This document shows positions 1 to 15,000 of a stretch of 64,000 nucleotides of DNA, piece after piece. Position 1 is the stretch's first letter. Each line of letters opens with the position of its first letter. Under the pieces are notes generated by a model. The model was given only the letters and a program-made list of their open reading frames with translations, did not search any database and was not told where the DNA came from. A program made the position numbers and the translations under genes. This DNA comes from Lumbricus rubellus. Its lineage: Eukaryota > Annelida > Clitellata > Crassiclitellata > Lumbricidae. The DNA lies in assembly GCA_945859605.1 (NCBI GenBank), contig OX243815.1:28752981-28816980 (forward strand). The letters run 5' to 3'.

Positions 1-3000
1 AGTGTCTTTGTCTGACTGTAAGTCTGTCTTCGCATCTGTCTCTCCTACTGTCTTTGTCTGACTGTAAGTCTGTCTTCGCATCTGTCTCTCTTACTGTCTT
101 TGTCTGACTGTAATTCTGTCTTCGCATCTGTCTCTCTTACTGTCTTTGTCTGACTGTAATTCTGTCTTCTTATCTGTTTTTCTCACTGTCTTTGTCTGAC
201 TGTAAGTCTGTCTTTGCATCTGTCTCTTTTACTGTATTTGTCTGACTAAGTCTGTCTTCGCATCTGTCTCTCTTACTGTCTTTGTCTGACTGTAAGTCTG
301 TCTTCGCATCTGTCTCTCTTACTGTATTTGTCTGACTAAGTCTGTCTTCGCATCTGTCTCTCTTACTGTCTTTGTCTGACTGTAGGTCTGTCTTCGCATC
401 TGTCTCTCTTACTGTCTTTGTCTGACTGTAGGTCTGTCTTCGCATCTGTCTCTCTTACTGTCTTTGTCTGACTGTAAGTCTGTCTTCGCATCTGTCTCTC
501 TTACTGTCTTTGTCTGACTGTAGGTCTGTCTTCGCATCTGTCTCTCTTACTGTCTTTGTCTGACTAAGTCTGTCTTCGCATCTGTCTCTCTTACTGTCTT
601 TGTCTGACTAAGTCTGTCTTCCCATCTGTCTCTTTTACTGTCTTTGTCTGACTGTAAGTCTGTCTTCGCATCTGTCTCTCTTACTGTCTTTGTCTGACTG
701 TAGGTCTGTCTTCGCATCTGTCTCTCTTACTGTCTTTGTCTGACTGTAAGTCTGTCTTCGCATCTGTCTCTCTTACTGTCTTTGTCTGACTGTAAGTCTG
801 TCTTCGCATCTGTCTCTCTTACTGTCTTTGTCTGACTGTAAGTCTGTCTTCGCATCTGTCTGTCTTACTGTCTTTGTCTGACTGTAAGTCTGTCTACGCA
901 TCTGTCTCTCTTACTGTCTTTGTCTGACTGTAAGTCTGTCTTCGCATCTGTCTCTCTTACTGTCTTTGTCTGACTGTAATTCTGTCTTCGCATCTGCTTT
1001 TCTCACTGTCTTTGTCTGACTAAGTCTGTCTTCGCATCTGTCTCTCTTACTGTCTTTGTCTGACTAAGTCTGTCTTCCCATCTGTCTCTCTTACTGTCTT
1101 TGTCTGACTGTAAGTCTGTCTTCGCATCTGTCTCTCTTACTGTCTTTGTCTGACTGTAAGTCTGTCTTCGCATCTGTCTCTCTTACTGTCTTTGTCTGAC
1201 TGTAGGTCTGTCTTCGCATCTGTCTCTCTTACTGTCTTTGTCTGACTAAGTCTGTCTTCGCATCTGTCTCTCTTACTGTCTTTGTCTGACTGTAAGTCTG
1301 TCTTCGCATCTGTCTCTCTTACTGTCTTTGTCTGACTGTAGGTCTGTCTTCGCTTCTGTCTCTCTTACTGTCTTTGTCTGACTGTAGGTCTGTCTTCGCT
1401 TCTGTCTCTCTCACTGTCTTTGTCTGACTGTAAGTCTGTCTTTGCATCTGTCTCTCTTACTGTATGTGTCTGACTAAGTCTGTCTTCGCATCTGTCTCTC
1501 TTACTGTCTTTGTCTGACTGTAAGTCTGTCTTCGCATCTGTCTCTCTTACTGTCTTTGTCTGACTGTAAGTCTGTCTTCGCATCTGTCTCTCTTACTGTC
1601 TTTGTCTGACTGTAATTCTGTCTTCTTATCTGTTTTTCTCACTGTCTTTGTCTGACTGTAGGTCTGTCTTCGCATCTGTCTCTCTTACTGTCTTTGTCTG
1701 ACTGTAAGTCTGTCTTTGCATCTGTCTCTCTTACTGTATTTGTCTGACTAAGTCTGTCTTCGCATCTGTCTCTCTTACTGTCTTTGTCTGACTGTAAGTC
1801 TGTCTTCGCATCTGTCTCTCTTACTGTCTTTGTCTGACTAAGTCTGTCTTCGCATCTGTCTCTCTTACTGTCTTTGTCTGACTGTAGGTCTGTCTTCTTA
1901 TCTGTTTTTCTCACTGTCTTTGTCTGACTGTAGGTCTGTCTTCGCATCTGTCTCTCTTACTGTCTTTGTCTGACTGTAAGTCTGTCTTCGCATCTGTCTC
2001 TCTTACTGTATTTGTCTGACTAAGTCTGTCTTCCCATCTGTCTCTCTTACTGTCTTTGTCTGACTGTAAGTCTGTCTTTGCATCTGTCTCTCTTACTGTC
2101 TTTGTCTGACTGTAAGTCTGTCTTCGCATCTGTCTCTCTTACTGTCTTTGTCTGACTGTAAGTCTGTCTTCGCATCTGTCTCTCTTACTGTCTTTGTCTG
2201 ACTGTAAGTCTGCCTTCGCATCTGTCTCTCTTACTGTCTTTGTCTGACTGTAGGTCTGTCTTCGCATCTGTCTCTCTTACTGTCTTTGTCTGACTGTAAG
2301 TCTGTCTTTGCATCTGTCTCTCTTACTGTATTTGTCTGTCTAAGTCTGTCTTCGCATCTGTCTCTCTTACTGTCTTTGTCTGACTGTAAGTCTGTCTTCG
2401 CATCTGTCTCTCTTACTGTATTTGTCTGACTAAGTCTGTCTTCGCATCTGTCTCTCTTACTGTCTTTGTCTGACTGTAGGTCTGTCTTCGCATCTGTCTC
2501 TCTTACTGTCTTTGTCTGACTGTAAGTCTGTCTTCGCATCTGTCTCTCTTACTGTCTTTGTCTGACTGTAGGTCTGTCTTCGCATCTGTCTCTCTTACTG
2601 TCTTTGTCTGACTGTAAGTCTGTCTTCGCATCTGTCTCTCTTACTGTCTTTGTCTGACTGTAATTCTGTCTTCTTATCTGTTTTTCTCACTGTCTTTGTC
2701 TGACTGTAGGTCTGCCTTCGCATCTGTCTCTCTTACTGTATTTGTCTGACTAAGTCTGTCTTCGCATCTGTCTCTCTTACTGTCTTTGTCTGACTGTAAG
2801 TCTGTCTTCGCATCTGTCTCTCTTACTGTCTTTGTCTGACTGTAGGTCTGTCTTCGCTTCTGTCTCTCTTACTGTCTTTGTCTGACTGTAAGTCTGTCTT
2901 CGCATCTGTCTCTCTTACTGTCTTTGTCTGACTGTAATTCTGTCTTCTTATCTGTTTTTCTCACTGTCTTTGTCTGACTGTAGGTCTGTCTTCGCATCTG

Positions 3001-6000
3001 TCTCTCTTACTGTCTTTGTCTGACTGTAAGTCTGTCTTTGCATCTGTCTCTCTTACTGTATTTGTCTGACTAAGTCTGTCTTCGCATCTGTCTCTCTTAC
3101 TGTCTTTGTCTGACTGTAAGTCTGTCTTCACATCTGTCTCTCTTACTGTCTTTGTCTGACTAAGTCTGTCTTCGCATCTGTCTCTCTTACTGTCTTTGTC
3201 TGACTGTAGGTCTGTCTTCTTATCTGTTTTTCTCACTGTCTTTGTCTGACTGTAGGTCTGTCTTCGCATCTGTCTCTCTTACTGTCTTTGTCTGACTGTA
3301 AGTCTGTCTTTGCATCTGTCTCTCTTACTGTATTTGTCTGACTAAGTCTGTCTTCGCTTCTGTCTCTCTTACTGTGTTTGTCTGACTGTAAGTCTGTCTT
3401 CGCATCTGTCTCTCTTACTGTCTTTGTCTGACTGTAAGTCTGTCTTCGCATCTGTCTCTCTTACTGTCTTTGTCTGACTGTAAGTCTGTCTTCGCATCTG
3501 TCTCTCTTACTGTCTTTGTCTGACTGTAAGTCTGTCTTCGCATCTGTCTCTCTTACTGTCTTTGTCTGACTGTAATTCTGTCTTCTTATCTGTTTTTCTC
3601 ACTGTCTTTGTCTGACTGTAGGTCTGTATTCGCATCTGTCTCTCTTACTGTCTTTGTCTGACTGTAAGTCTGTCTTTGCATCTGTCTCTCTTACTGTATT
3701 TGTCTGACTAAGTCTGTCTTCGCATCTGTCTCTCTTACTGTCTTTGTCTGACTGTAAGTCTGTCTTCGCATCTGTCTCTCTTACTGTATTTGTCTGACTA
3801 AGTCTGTCTTCACATCTGTCTCTCTTACTGTCTTTGTCTGACTGTAGGTCTGTCTTCGCATCTGTCTCTCTTACTGTCTTTGTCTGACTGTAAGTCTGTC
3901 TTCGCATCTGTCTCTCTTACTGTCTTTGTCTGACTGTAGGTCTGTCTTCGCATCTGTCTCTCTTACTGTCTTTGTCTGACTGTAAGTCTGTCTTCGCATC
4001 TGTCTCTCTTACTGTCTTTGTCTGACTGTATTTCTGTCTTCTTATCTGTTTTTCTCACTGTCTTTGTCTGACTGTAGGTCTGTCTTCGCATCTGTCTCTC
4101 TTACTGTATTTGTCTGACTAAGTCTGTCTTCGCATCTGTCTCTCTTACTGTCTTTGTCTGACTGTAGGTCTGTCTTCGCATCTGTCTCTCTTACTGTCTT
4201 TGTCTGACTGTAAGTCTGTCTTCGCATCTGTCTCTCTTACTGTCTTTGTCTGACTGTAAGTCTGTCTTCGCATCTGTCTCTCTTACTGTCTTTGTCTGAC
4301 TGTAAGTCTGTCTTCGCATCTGTCTCTCTTACTGTCTTTGTCTGACTGTAATTCTGTCTTCGCATCTGTCTCTCTTACTGTCTTTGTCTGACTGTAATTC
4401 TGTCTTCTTATCTGTTTTTCTCACTGTCTTTGTCTGACTGTAAGTCTGTCTTTGCATCTGTCTCTTTTACTGTATTTGTCTGACTAAGTCTGTCTTCGCA
4501 TCTGTCTCTCTTACTGTCTTTGTCTGACTGTAAGTCTGTCTTCGCATCTGTCTCTCTTACTGTATTTGTCTGACTAAGTCTGTCTTCGCATCTGTCTCTC
4601 TTACTGTCTTTGTCTGACTGTAGGTCTGTCTTCGCATCTGTCTCTCTTACTGTCTTTGTCTGACTGTAGGTCTGTCTTCGCATCTGTCTCTCTTACTGTC
4701 TTTGTCTGACTGTAAGTCTGTCTTCGCATCTGTCTCTCTTACTGTCTTTGTCTGACTGTAGGTCTGTCTTCGCATCTGTCTCTCTTACTGTCTTTGTCTG
4801 ACTAAGTCTGTCTTCGCATCTGTCTCTCTTACTGTCTTTGTCTGACTAAGTCTGTCTTCCCATCTGTCTCTTTTACTGTCTTTGTCTGACTGTAAGTCTG
4901 TCTTCGCATCTGTCTCTCTTACTGTCTTTGTCTGACTGTAGGTCTGTCTTCGCATCTGTCTCTCTTACTGTCTTTGTCTGACTGTAAGTCTGTCTTCGCA
5001 TCTGTCTCTCTTACTGTCTTTGTCTGACTGTAAGTCTGTCTTCGCATCTGTCTCTCTTACTGTCTTTGTCTGACTGTAAGTCTGTCTTCGCATCTGTCTG
5101 TCTTACTGTCTTTGTCTGACTGTAAGTCTGTCTACGCATCTGTCTCTCTTACTGTCTTTGTCTGACTGTAAGTCTGTCTTCGCATCTGTCTCTCTTACTG
5201 TCTTTGTCTGACTGTAATTCTGTCTTCGCATCTGCTTTTCTCACTGTCTTTGTCTGACTGTAAGTCTGTCTTTGCATCTGTCTCTCTTACTGTATTTGTC
5301 TGACTAAGTCTGTCTTCGCATCTGTCTCCTACTGTCTTTGTCTGACTGTAGGTCTGTCTTCGCATCTGTCTCTCTTACTGTCTTTGTCTGACTAAGTCTG
5401 TCTTCGCATCTGTCTCTCTTACTGTCTTTGTCTGACTGTAAGTCTGTCTTCGCATCTGTCTCTCTTACTGTCTTTGTCTGACTGTAATTCTGTCTTCTTA
5501 TCTGTTTTTCTCACTGTCTTTGTCTGACTGTAAGTCTGTCTTTGCATCTGTCTCTCTTACTGTCTTTGTCTGACTGTAGGTCTGTCTTCGCTTCTGTCTC
5601 TCTTACTGTCTTTGTCTGACTAAGTCTGTGTTCGCATCTCTCTCTTACTGTCTTTGTCTGACTGTAGGTCTGTCTTCGCATCTGTCTCTCTTACTGTCTT
5701 TGTCTGACTAAGTCTGTCTTCGCATCTGTCTCTCTTACTGTCTTTGTCTGACTAAGTCTGTCTTCCCATCTGTCTCTCTTACTGTCTTTGTCTGACTGTA
5801 ATTCTGTCTTCTTATCTGTTTTTCTCACTGTCTTTGTCTGACTGTAGGTCTGTCTTCGCATCTGTCTCTCTTACTGTCTTTGTCTGACTGTAAGTCTGTC
5901 TTTGCATCTGTCTCTCTTACTGTCTTTGTCTGACTGTAATTCTGTCTTCTTCTCTGTTTTTCTCACTGTCTTTGTCTGACTGTAAGTCTGTCTTTGCATC

Positions 6001-9000
6001 TGTCTCTCTTACTGTCTTTGTCTGACTGTAAGTCTGTCTTCGCATCTGTCTCTCTTACTGTCTTTGTCTGACTGTAAGTCTGTCTTCGCATCTGTCTCTC
6101 TTACTGTCTTTGTCTGACTGTAAGTCTGTCTTCGCATCTGTCTCTCTTACTGTCTTTGTCTGACTGTAAGTCTGTCTTCGCATCTGTCTCTCTTACTGTC
6201 TTTGTCTGACTGTAAGTCTGTCTTCGCATCTGTCTCTCTTACTGTCTTTGTCTGACTGTAAGTCTGTCTTCGCATCTGTGTTTCTTACTGTCTTTGTCTG
6301 ACTGTAGGTCTGTCTTCGCATCTGTCTCTCTTACTGTCTTTGTCTGACTGTAGGTCTGTCTTCGCATCTGTCTCTCTTACTGTCTTTGTCTGACTGTAAG
6401 TCTGTCTTCGCATCTGTCTCTCTTACTGTCTTTGTCTGACTGTAATTCTGTCTTCTTCTCTGTTTTTCTCACTGTCTTTGTCTGACTGTAAGTCTGTCTT
6501 TGCATCTGTCTCTCTTACTGTCTTTGTCTGACTGTAGGTCTGTCTTCGCATCTGTCTCTCTTACTGTCTTTGTCTGACTGTAAGTCTGTCTTCGCATCTG
6601 TCTCTCTTACTGTCTTTGTCTGACTGTAGGTATGTCTTCGCATCTGTCTCTCTTACTGTATTATTTTGTCTGGCTAAGTCTGTCTTCGCATCTGTCTCTT
6701 ACTGTCTTTGTCTGACTGTAGGTCTGTCTTCGCATCTGTCTCTCTTACTGTCTTTGTCTGACTAAGTCTGTCTTCGCATCTGTCTCTCTTACTGTCTTTG
6801 TCTGACTAAGTCTGTCTTCGCATCTGTCTCTCTTACTGTTTTTGTCTGACTGTAAGTCTGTCTTCGCATCTGTCTCTCTTACTGTCTTTGTCTGACTGTA
6901 GGTCTGTCTTCGCATCTGTCTCTCTTACTGTCTTTGTCTGACTGTAAGTCTGTCTTCGCATCTGTCTCTCTTACTGCCTTTGTCTGACTGTAATTCTGTC
7001 TTCTTATCTGTTTTTCTCACTGTCTTTGTCTGACTGTAGGTCTGTCTTCGCATCTGTCTCTCTTACTGTCTTTGTCTGACTGTAAGTCTGTCTTTGCATC
7101 TGTCTCTCTTACTGTATTTGTCTGACTAAGTCTGTCTTCGCATCTGTATCTCTTACTGTCTTTGTCTGACTGTAAGTCTGTCTTCGCATCTGTCTCTCTT
7201 ACTGTCTTTGTCTGACTGTAAGTCTGTCTTCGCATCTGTCTCTCTTACTGTATTTGTCTGACTAAGTCTGTCTTCGCATCTGTCTCTCTTACTGTCTTTG
7301 TCTGACTGTAGGTCTGTCTTCGCATCTGTCTCTCTTACTGTCTTTGTCTGACTGTAGGTCTGTCTTCGCATCTGTCTCTCTTACTGTCTTTGTCTGACTG
7401 TAAGTCTGTCTTTGCATCTGTCTCTCTTACTGTATTTGTCTGACTAAGTCTGTCTTCGCATCTGTCTCTCTTACTGTCTTTGTCTGACTGTAAGTCTGTC
7501 TTCGCATCTGTCTCTCTTACTGTCTTTGTCTGACTGTAAGTCTGTCTTCGCATCTGTCTCTCTTACTGTATTTGTCTGACTAAGTCTGTCTTCGCATCTG
7601 TCTCTCTTACTGTCTTTGTCTGACTGTAGGTCTGTCTTCGCATCTGTTTCTCTTACTGTCTTTGTCTGACTAAGTCTGTCTTCGCATCTGTCTCTCTTAC
7701 TGTCTTTGTCTGACTAAGTCTGTCTTCCCATCTGTCTCTCTTACTGTTTTTGTCTGACTGTAAGTCTGTCTTCGCATCTGTCTCTCTTACTGTCTTTGTC
7801 TGACTGTAGGTCTGTCTTCGCATCTGTCTCTCTTACTGTCTTTGTCTGACTGTAAGTCTGTCTTCGCATCTGTCTCTCTTACTGTCTTTGTCTGACTGTA
7901 AGTCTGTCTTCGCATCTGTCTCTCTTACTGTCTTTGTCTGACTGTAAGTCTGTCTTCGCATCTGTCTCTCTTACTGTCTTTGTCTGACTGTAAGTCTGTC
8001 TTCGCATCTGTCTCTCTTACTGTCTTTGTCTGACTGTAAGTCTGTCTTCGCATCTGTCTCTCTTACTGTCTTTGTCTGACTGTAAATCTGTCTTCGCATC
8101 TGTCTCTCTTACTGTCTTTGTCTGACTGTAATTCTGTCTTCTTATCTGTTTTTCTCACTGTCTTTGTCTGACTGTAAGTCTGTCTTTGCATCTGTCTCTC
8201 TTACTGTATTTGTCTGACTAAGTCTGTCTTCGCATCTGTCTCTTACTGTCTTTGTCTGACTGTAGGTCTGTCTTCGCATCTGTTTCTCTTACTGTCTTTG
8301 TCTGACTAAGTCTGTCTTCGCATCTGTCTCTCTTACTGTCTTTGTCTGACTAAGTCTGTCTTCGCATCTGTCTCTCTTACTGTCTTTGTCTGACTGTAAG
8401 TCTGTCTTCGCAATTGTCTCTCTTACTGTCTTTGTCTGACTGTAGGTCTGTCTTCGCATCTGTCTCTCTTACTGTCTTTGTCTGACTGTAAGTCTGTCTT
8501 CGCATCTGTCTCTCTTACTGTCTTTGTCTTACTGTAGGTCTGTCTTCGCATCTGTCTCTCTTACTGTCTTTGTCTGACTAAGTCTGTCTTCGCATCTGTC
8601 TCTCTTACTGTCTTTGTCTGACTAAGTCTGTCTTCCCATCTGTCTCTCTTACTGTCTTTGTCTGACTGTAAGTCTGTCTTCGCATCTGTCTCTCTTACTG
8701 TCTTTGTCTGACTGTAAGTCTGTCTTCGCATCTGTCTCTCTTACTGTCTTTGTCTGACTGTAGGTCTGTCTTCGCATCTGTCTCTCTTACTGTCTTTGTC
8801 TGACTAAGTCTGTCTTCGCATCTGTCTCTCTTACTGTCTTTGTCTGACTGTAAGTCTGTCTTCGCATCTGTCTCTCTTACTGTCTATGTCTGACATTAGG
8901 TCTGTCTTCGCTTCTGTCTCTCTTACTGTCTTTGTCTGACTGTAGGTCTGTCTTCGCTTCTGTCTCTCTCACTGTCTTTGTCTGACTGTAAGTCTGTCTT

Positions 9001-12000
9001 TGCATCTGTCTCTCTTACTGTATGTGTCTGACTAAGTCTGTCTTCGCATCTGTCTCTCTTACTGTCTTTGTCTGACTGTAAGTCTGTCTTCGCATCTGTC
9101 TCTCTTACTGTCTTTGTCTGACTGTAAGTCTGTCTTCGCATCTGTCTCTCTTACTGTCTTTGTCTGACTGTAATTCTGTCTTCTTATCTGTTTTTCTCAC
9201 TGTCTTTGTCTGACTGTAGGTCTGTCTTCGCATCTGTCTCTCTTACTGTCTTTGTCTGACTGTAAGTCTGTCTTTGCATCTGTCTCTCTTACTGTATTTG
9301 TCTGACTAAGTCTGTCTTCGCATCTGTCTATCTTACTGTCTTTGTCTGACTGTAAGTCTGTCTTCGCATCTGTCTCTCTTACTGTCTTTGTCTGACTAAG
9401 TCTGTCTTCGCATCTGTCTCTCTTACTGTCTTTGTCTGACTGTAGGTCTGTCTTCTTATCTGTTTTTCTCACTGTCTTTGTCTGACTGTAGGTCTGTCTT
9501 CGCATCTGTCTCTCTTACTGTCTTTGTCTGACTGTAAGTCTGTCTTTGCATCTGTCTCTCTTACTGTATTTGTCTGACTAAGTCTGTCTTCGCATCTGTC
9601 TCTCTTACTGTCTTTGTCTGACTGTAAGTCTGTCTTCGCATCTGTCTCTCTTACTGTCTTTGTCTGACTGTAAGTCTGTCTTCGCATCTGTCTCTCTTAC
9701 TGTCTTTGTCTGACTGTAGGTCTGTCTTCGCATCTGTCTCTCTTACTGTCTTTGTCTGACTGTAAGTCTGTCTTCGCATCTGTCTCTCTTACTGTCTTTG
9801 TCTGACTGTAATTCTGTCTTCTTATCTGTTTTTCTCACTGTCTTTGTCTGACTGTAGGTCTGTCTTCGCATCTGTCTCTCTTACTGTATTTGTCTGACTA
9901 AGTCTGTCTTCGCATCTGTCTCTCTTACTGTCTTTGTGTGACTGTAATTCTGTCTTCTTATCTGTTTTTCTCACTGTCTTTGTCTGACTGTAGGTCTGTC
10001 TTCGCATCTGTCTCTCTTACTGTCTTTGTCTGACTGTAAGTCTGTCTTTGCATCTGTCTCTCTTACTGTATTTGTCTGACTAAGTCTGTCTTCGCATCTG
10101 TCTCTCTTACTGTCTTTGTCTGACTGTAAGTCTGTCTTCACATCTGTCTCTCTTACTGTCTTTGTCTGACTAAGTCTGTCTTCGCATCTGTCTCTCTTAC
10201 TGTCTTTGTCTGACTGTAGGTCTGTCTTCTTATCTGTTTTTCTCACTGTCTTTGTCTGACTGTAGGTCTGTCTTCGCATCTGTCTCTCTTACTGTCTTTG
10301 TCTGACTGTAAGTCTGTCTTTGCATCTGTCTCTCTTACTGTATTTGTCTGACTAAGTCTGTCTTCGCTTCTGTCTCTCTTACTGTCTTTGTCTGACTGTA
10401 AGTCTGTCTTCGCATCTGTCTCTCTTACTGTCTTTGTCTGACTGTAAGTCTGTCTTCGCATCTGTCTCTCTTACTGTCTTTGTCTGACTGTAAGTCTGTC
10501 TTCGCAACTGTCTCTCTTACTGTCTTTGTCTGACTGTAAGTCTGTCTTCGCATCTGTCTCTCTTACTGTCTTTGTCTGACTGTAATTCTGTCTTCTTATC
10601 TGTTTTTCTCACTGTCTTTGTCTGACTGTAGGTCTGTATTCGCATCTGTCTCTCTTACTGTCTTTGTCTGACTGTAAGTCTGTCTTTGCATCTGTCTCTC
10701 TTACTGTATTTGTCTGACTAAGTCTGTCTTCGCATCTGTCTCTCTTACTGTCTTTGTCTGACTGTAAGTCTGTCTTCGCATCTGTCTCTCTTACTGTCTT
10801 TGTCTGACTGTAAGTCTGTCTTCGCATCTGTCTCTCTTACTGTCTTTGTCTGACTGTAGGTCTGTCTTCGCATCTGTCTCTCTTACTGTCTTTGTCTGAC
10901 TGTAAGTCTGTCTTCGCATCTGTCTCTCTTACTGTCTTTGTCTGACTGTAATTCTGTCTTCTTATCTGTTTTTCTCACTGTCTTTGTCTGACTGTAGGTC
11001 TGTCTTCGCATCTGTCTCTCTTACTGTATTTGTCTGACTAAGTCTGTCTTCGCATCTGTCTCTCTTACTGTCTTTGTCTGACTGTAGGTCTGTCTTCGCA
11101 TCTGTCTCTCTTACTGTCTTTGTCTGACTGTAAGTCTGTCTTCGCATCTGTCTCTCTTACTGTCTTTGTCTGACTGTAAGTCTGTCTTCGCATCTGTCTC
11201 TCTTACTGTCTTTGTCTGACTGTAAGTCTGTCTTCGCATCTGTCTCTCTTACTGTCTTTGTCTGACTGTAATTCTGTCTTCTTATCTGTTTTTCTCACTG
11301 TCTTTGTCTGATTGTAGGTCTGTCTTCGCATCTGTCTCTCTTACTGTCTTTGTCTGACTGTAAGTCTGTCTTTGCATCTGTCTCTTTTACTGTATTTGTC
11401 TGACTAAGTCTGTCTTCGCATCTGTCTCTCTTACTGTCTTTGTCTGACTGTAAGTCTGTCTTCGCATCTGTCTCTCTTACTGTATTTGTCTGACTAAGTC
11501 TGTCTTCGCATCTGTCTCTCTTACTGTCTTTGTCTGACTGTAGGTCTGTCTTCGCATCTGTCTCTCTTACTGTCTTTGTCTGACTGTAGGTCTGTCTTCG
11601 CATCTGTCTCTCTTACTGTCTTTGTCTGACTGTAAGTCTGTCTTCGCATCTGTCTCTCTTACTGTCTTTGTCTGACTGTAGGTCTGTCTTCGCATCTGTC
11701 TCTCTTACTGTCTTTGTCTGACTAAGTCTGTCTTCGCATCTGTCTCTCTTACTGTCTTTGTCTGACTAAGTCTGTCTTCCCATCTGTCTCTTTTACTGTC
11801 TTTGTCTGACTGTAAGTCTGTCTTCGCATCTGTCTCTCTTACTGTCTTTGTCTGACTGTAGGTCTGTCTTCGCATCTGTCTCTCTTACTGTCTTTGTCTG
11901 ACTGTAAGTCTGTCTTCGCATCTGTCTCTCTTACTGTCTTTGTCTGACTGTAAGTCTGTCTTCGCATCTGTCTCTCTTACTGTCTTTGTCTGACTGTAAG

Positions 12001-15000
12001 TCTGTCTTCGCATCTGTCTGTCTTACTGTCTTTGTCTGACTGTAAGTCTGTCTACGCATCTGTCTCTCTTACTGTCTTTGTCTGACTGTAAGTCTGTCTT
12101 CGCATCTGTCTCTCTTACGGTCTTTGTCTGACTGTAATTCTGTCTTCTTATCTGTTTTTCTCACTGTCTTTGTCTGACTGTAAGTCTGTCTTTGCATCTG
12201 TCTCTCTTACTGTATTTGTCTGACTAAGTCTGTCTTCGCATCTGTCTCCTACTGTCTTTGTCTGACTGTAGGTCTGTCTTCGCATCTGTCTCTCTTACTG
12301 TCTTTGTCTGACTAAGTCTGTCTTCGCATCTGTCTCTCTTACTGTCTTTGTCTGACTGTAAGTCTGTCTTCGCATCTGTCTCTCTTACTGTCTTTGTCTG
12401 ACTGTAATTCTGTCTTCTTATCTGTTTTTCTCACTGTCTTTGTCTGACTGTAAGTCTGTCTTTGCATCTGTCTCTCTTACTGTCTTTGTCTGACTGTAGG
12501 TCTGTCTTCGCTTCTGTCTCTCTTACTGTCTTTGTCTGACTAAGTCTGTTTTCGCATCTCTCTCTTACTGTCTTTGTCTGACTGTAGGTCTGTCTTCGCA
12601 TCTGTCTCTCTTACTGTCTTTGTCTGACTAAGTCTGTCTTCGCATCTGTCTCTCTTACTGTCTTTGTCTGACTAAGTCTGTCTTCCCATCTGTCTCTCTT
12701 ACTGTCTTTGTCTGACTGTAATTCTGTCTTCTTATCTGTTTTTCTCACTGTCTTTGTCTGACTGTAGGTCTGTCTTCGCATCTGTCTCTCTTACTGTCTT
12801 TGTCTGACTGTAAGTCTGTCTTTGCATCTGTCTCTCTTACTGTCTTTGTCTGACTGTAATTCTGTCTTCTTATCTGTTTTTTTCACTGTCTTTGTCTGAC
12901 TGTAAGTCTGTCTTTGCATCTGTCTCTCTTACTGTCTTTGTCTGACTGTAAGTCTGTCTTCGCATCTGTCTCTCTTACTGTCTTTGTCTGACTGTAAGTC
13001 TGTCTTCGCATCTGTCTCTCTTACTGTCTTTGTCTGACTGTAAGTCTGTCTTCGCATCTGTCTCTCTTACTGTCTTTGTCTGACTGTAAGTCTGTCTTCG
13101 CATCTGTCTCTCTTACTGTCTTTGTCTGACTGTAAGTCTGTCTTCGCATCTGTCTCTCTTACTGTCTTTGTCTGACTGTAAGTCTGTCTTCGCATCTGTG
13201 TCTCTTACTGTCTTTGTCTGACTGTAGGTCTGTCTTCGCATCTGTCTCTCTTACTGTCTTTGTCTGACTGTAGGTCTGTCTTCGCATCTGTCTCTCTTAC
13301 TGTCTTTGTCTGACTGTAAGTCTGTCTTCGCATCTGTCTTTCTTACTGTCTTTGTCTGACTGTAATTCTGTCTTCTTATCTGTTTTTCTCACTGTCTTTG
13401 TCTGACTGTAAGTCTGTCTTTGCATCTGTCTCTCTTACTGTCTTTGTCTGACTGTAGGTCTGTCTTCGCATCTGTCTCTCTTACTGTCTTTGTCTGACTG
13501 TAAGTCTGTCTTCGCATCTGTCTCTCTTACTGTCTTTGTCTGACTGTAGGTATGTCTTCGCATCTGTCTCTCTTACTGTATTATTTTGTCTGGCTAAGTC
13601 TGTCTTCGCATCTGTCTCTTACTGTCTTTGTCTGACTGTAGGTCTGTCTTCGCATCTGTCTCTCTTACTGTCTTTGTCTGACTAAGTCTGTCTTCGCATC
13701 TGTCTCTCTTACTGTCTTTGTCTGACTAAGTCTGTCTTCGCATCTGTCTCTCTTACTGTCTTTGTCTGACTGTAAGTCTGTCTTCGCATCTGTCTCTCTT
13801 ACTGTCTTTGTCTGACTGTAGGTCTGTCTTCGCATCTGTCTCTCTTACTGTCTTTGTCTGACTGTAAGTCTGTCTTCGCATCTGTCTCTCTTACTGCCTT
13901 TGTCTGACTGTAATTCTGTCTTCTTATCTGTTTTTCTCACTGTCTTTGTCTGACTGTAGGTCTGTCTTCGCATCTGTCTCTCTTACTGTCTTTGTCTGAC
14001 TGTAAGTCTGTCTTTGCATCTGTCTCTCTTACTGTATTTGTCTGACTAAGTCTGTCTTCGCATCTGTCTCTCTTACTGTGTTTGTCTGACTGTAAGTCTG
14101 TCTTCGCATCTGTCTCTCTTACTGTCTTTGTCTGACTGTAAGTCTGTCTTCGCATCTGTCTCTCTTACTGTATTTGTCTGACTAAGTCTGTCTTCGCATC
14201 TGTCTCTCTTACTGTCTTTGTCTGACTGTAGGTCTGTCTTCGCATCTGTCTCTCTTACTGTCTTTGTCTGACTGTAGGTCTGTCTTCGCATCTGTCTCTC
14301 TTACTGTCTTTGTCTGACTGTAAGTCTGTCTTTGCATCTGTCTCTCTTACTGTATTTGTCTGACTAAGTCTGTCTTCGCATCTGTCTCTCTTACTGTCTT
14401 TGTCTGACTGTAAGTCTGTCTTCGCATCTGTCTCTCTTACTGTCTTTGTCTGACTGTAATTCTGTCTTCTTATCTGTTTTTCTCACTGTCTTTGTCTGAC
14501 TGTAAGTCTGTCTTTGCATCTGTCTCTCTTACTGTCTTTGTCTGACTGTAGGTCTGTCTTCGCTTCTGTCTCTCTTACTGTCTTTGTCTGACTAAGTCTG
14601 TGTTCGCATCTCTCTCTTACTGTCTTTGTCTGACTGTAGGTCTGTCTTCGCATCTGTCTCTCTTACTGTCTTTGTCTGACTAAGTCTGTCTTCGCATCTG
14701 TCTCTCTTACTGTCTTTGTCTGACTAAGTCTGTCTTCCCATCTGTCTCTCTTACTGTCTTTGTCTGACTGTAATTCTGTCTTCTTATCTGTTTTTCTCAC
14801 TGTCTTTGTCTGACTGTAGGTCTGTCTTCGCATCTGTCTCTCTTACTGTCTTTGTCTGACTGTAAGTCTGTCTTTGCATCTGTCTCTCTTACTGTCTTTG
14901 TCTGACTGTAATTCTGTCTTCTTATCTGTTTTTTTCACTGTCTTTGTCTGACTGTAAGTCTGTCTTTGCATCTGTCTCTCTTACTGTCTTTGTCTGACTG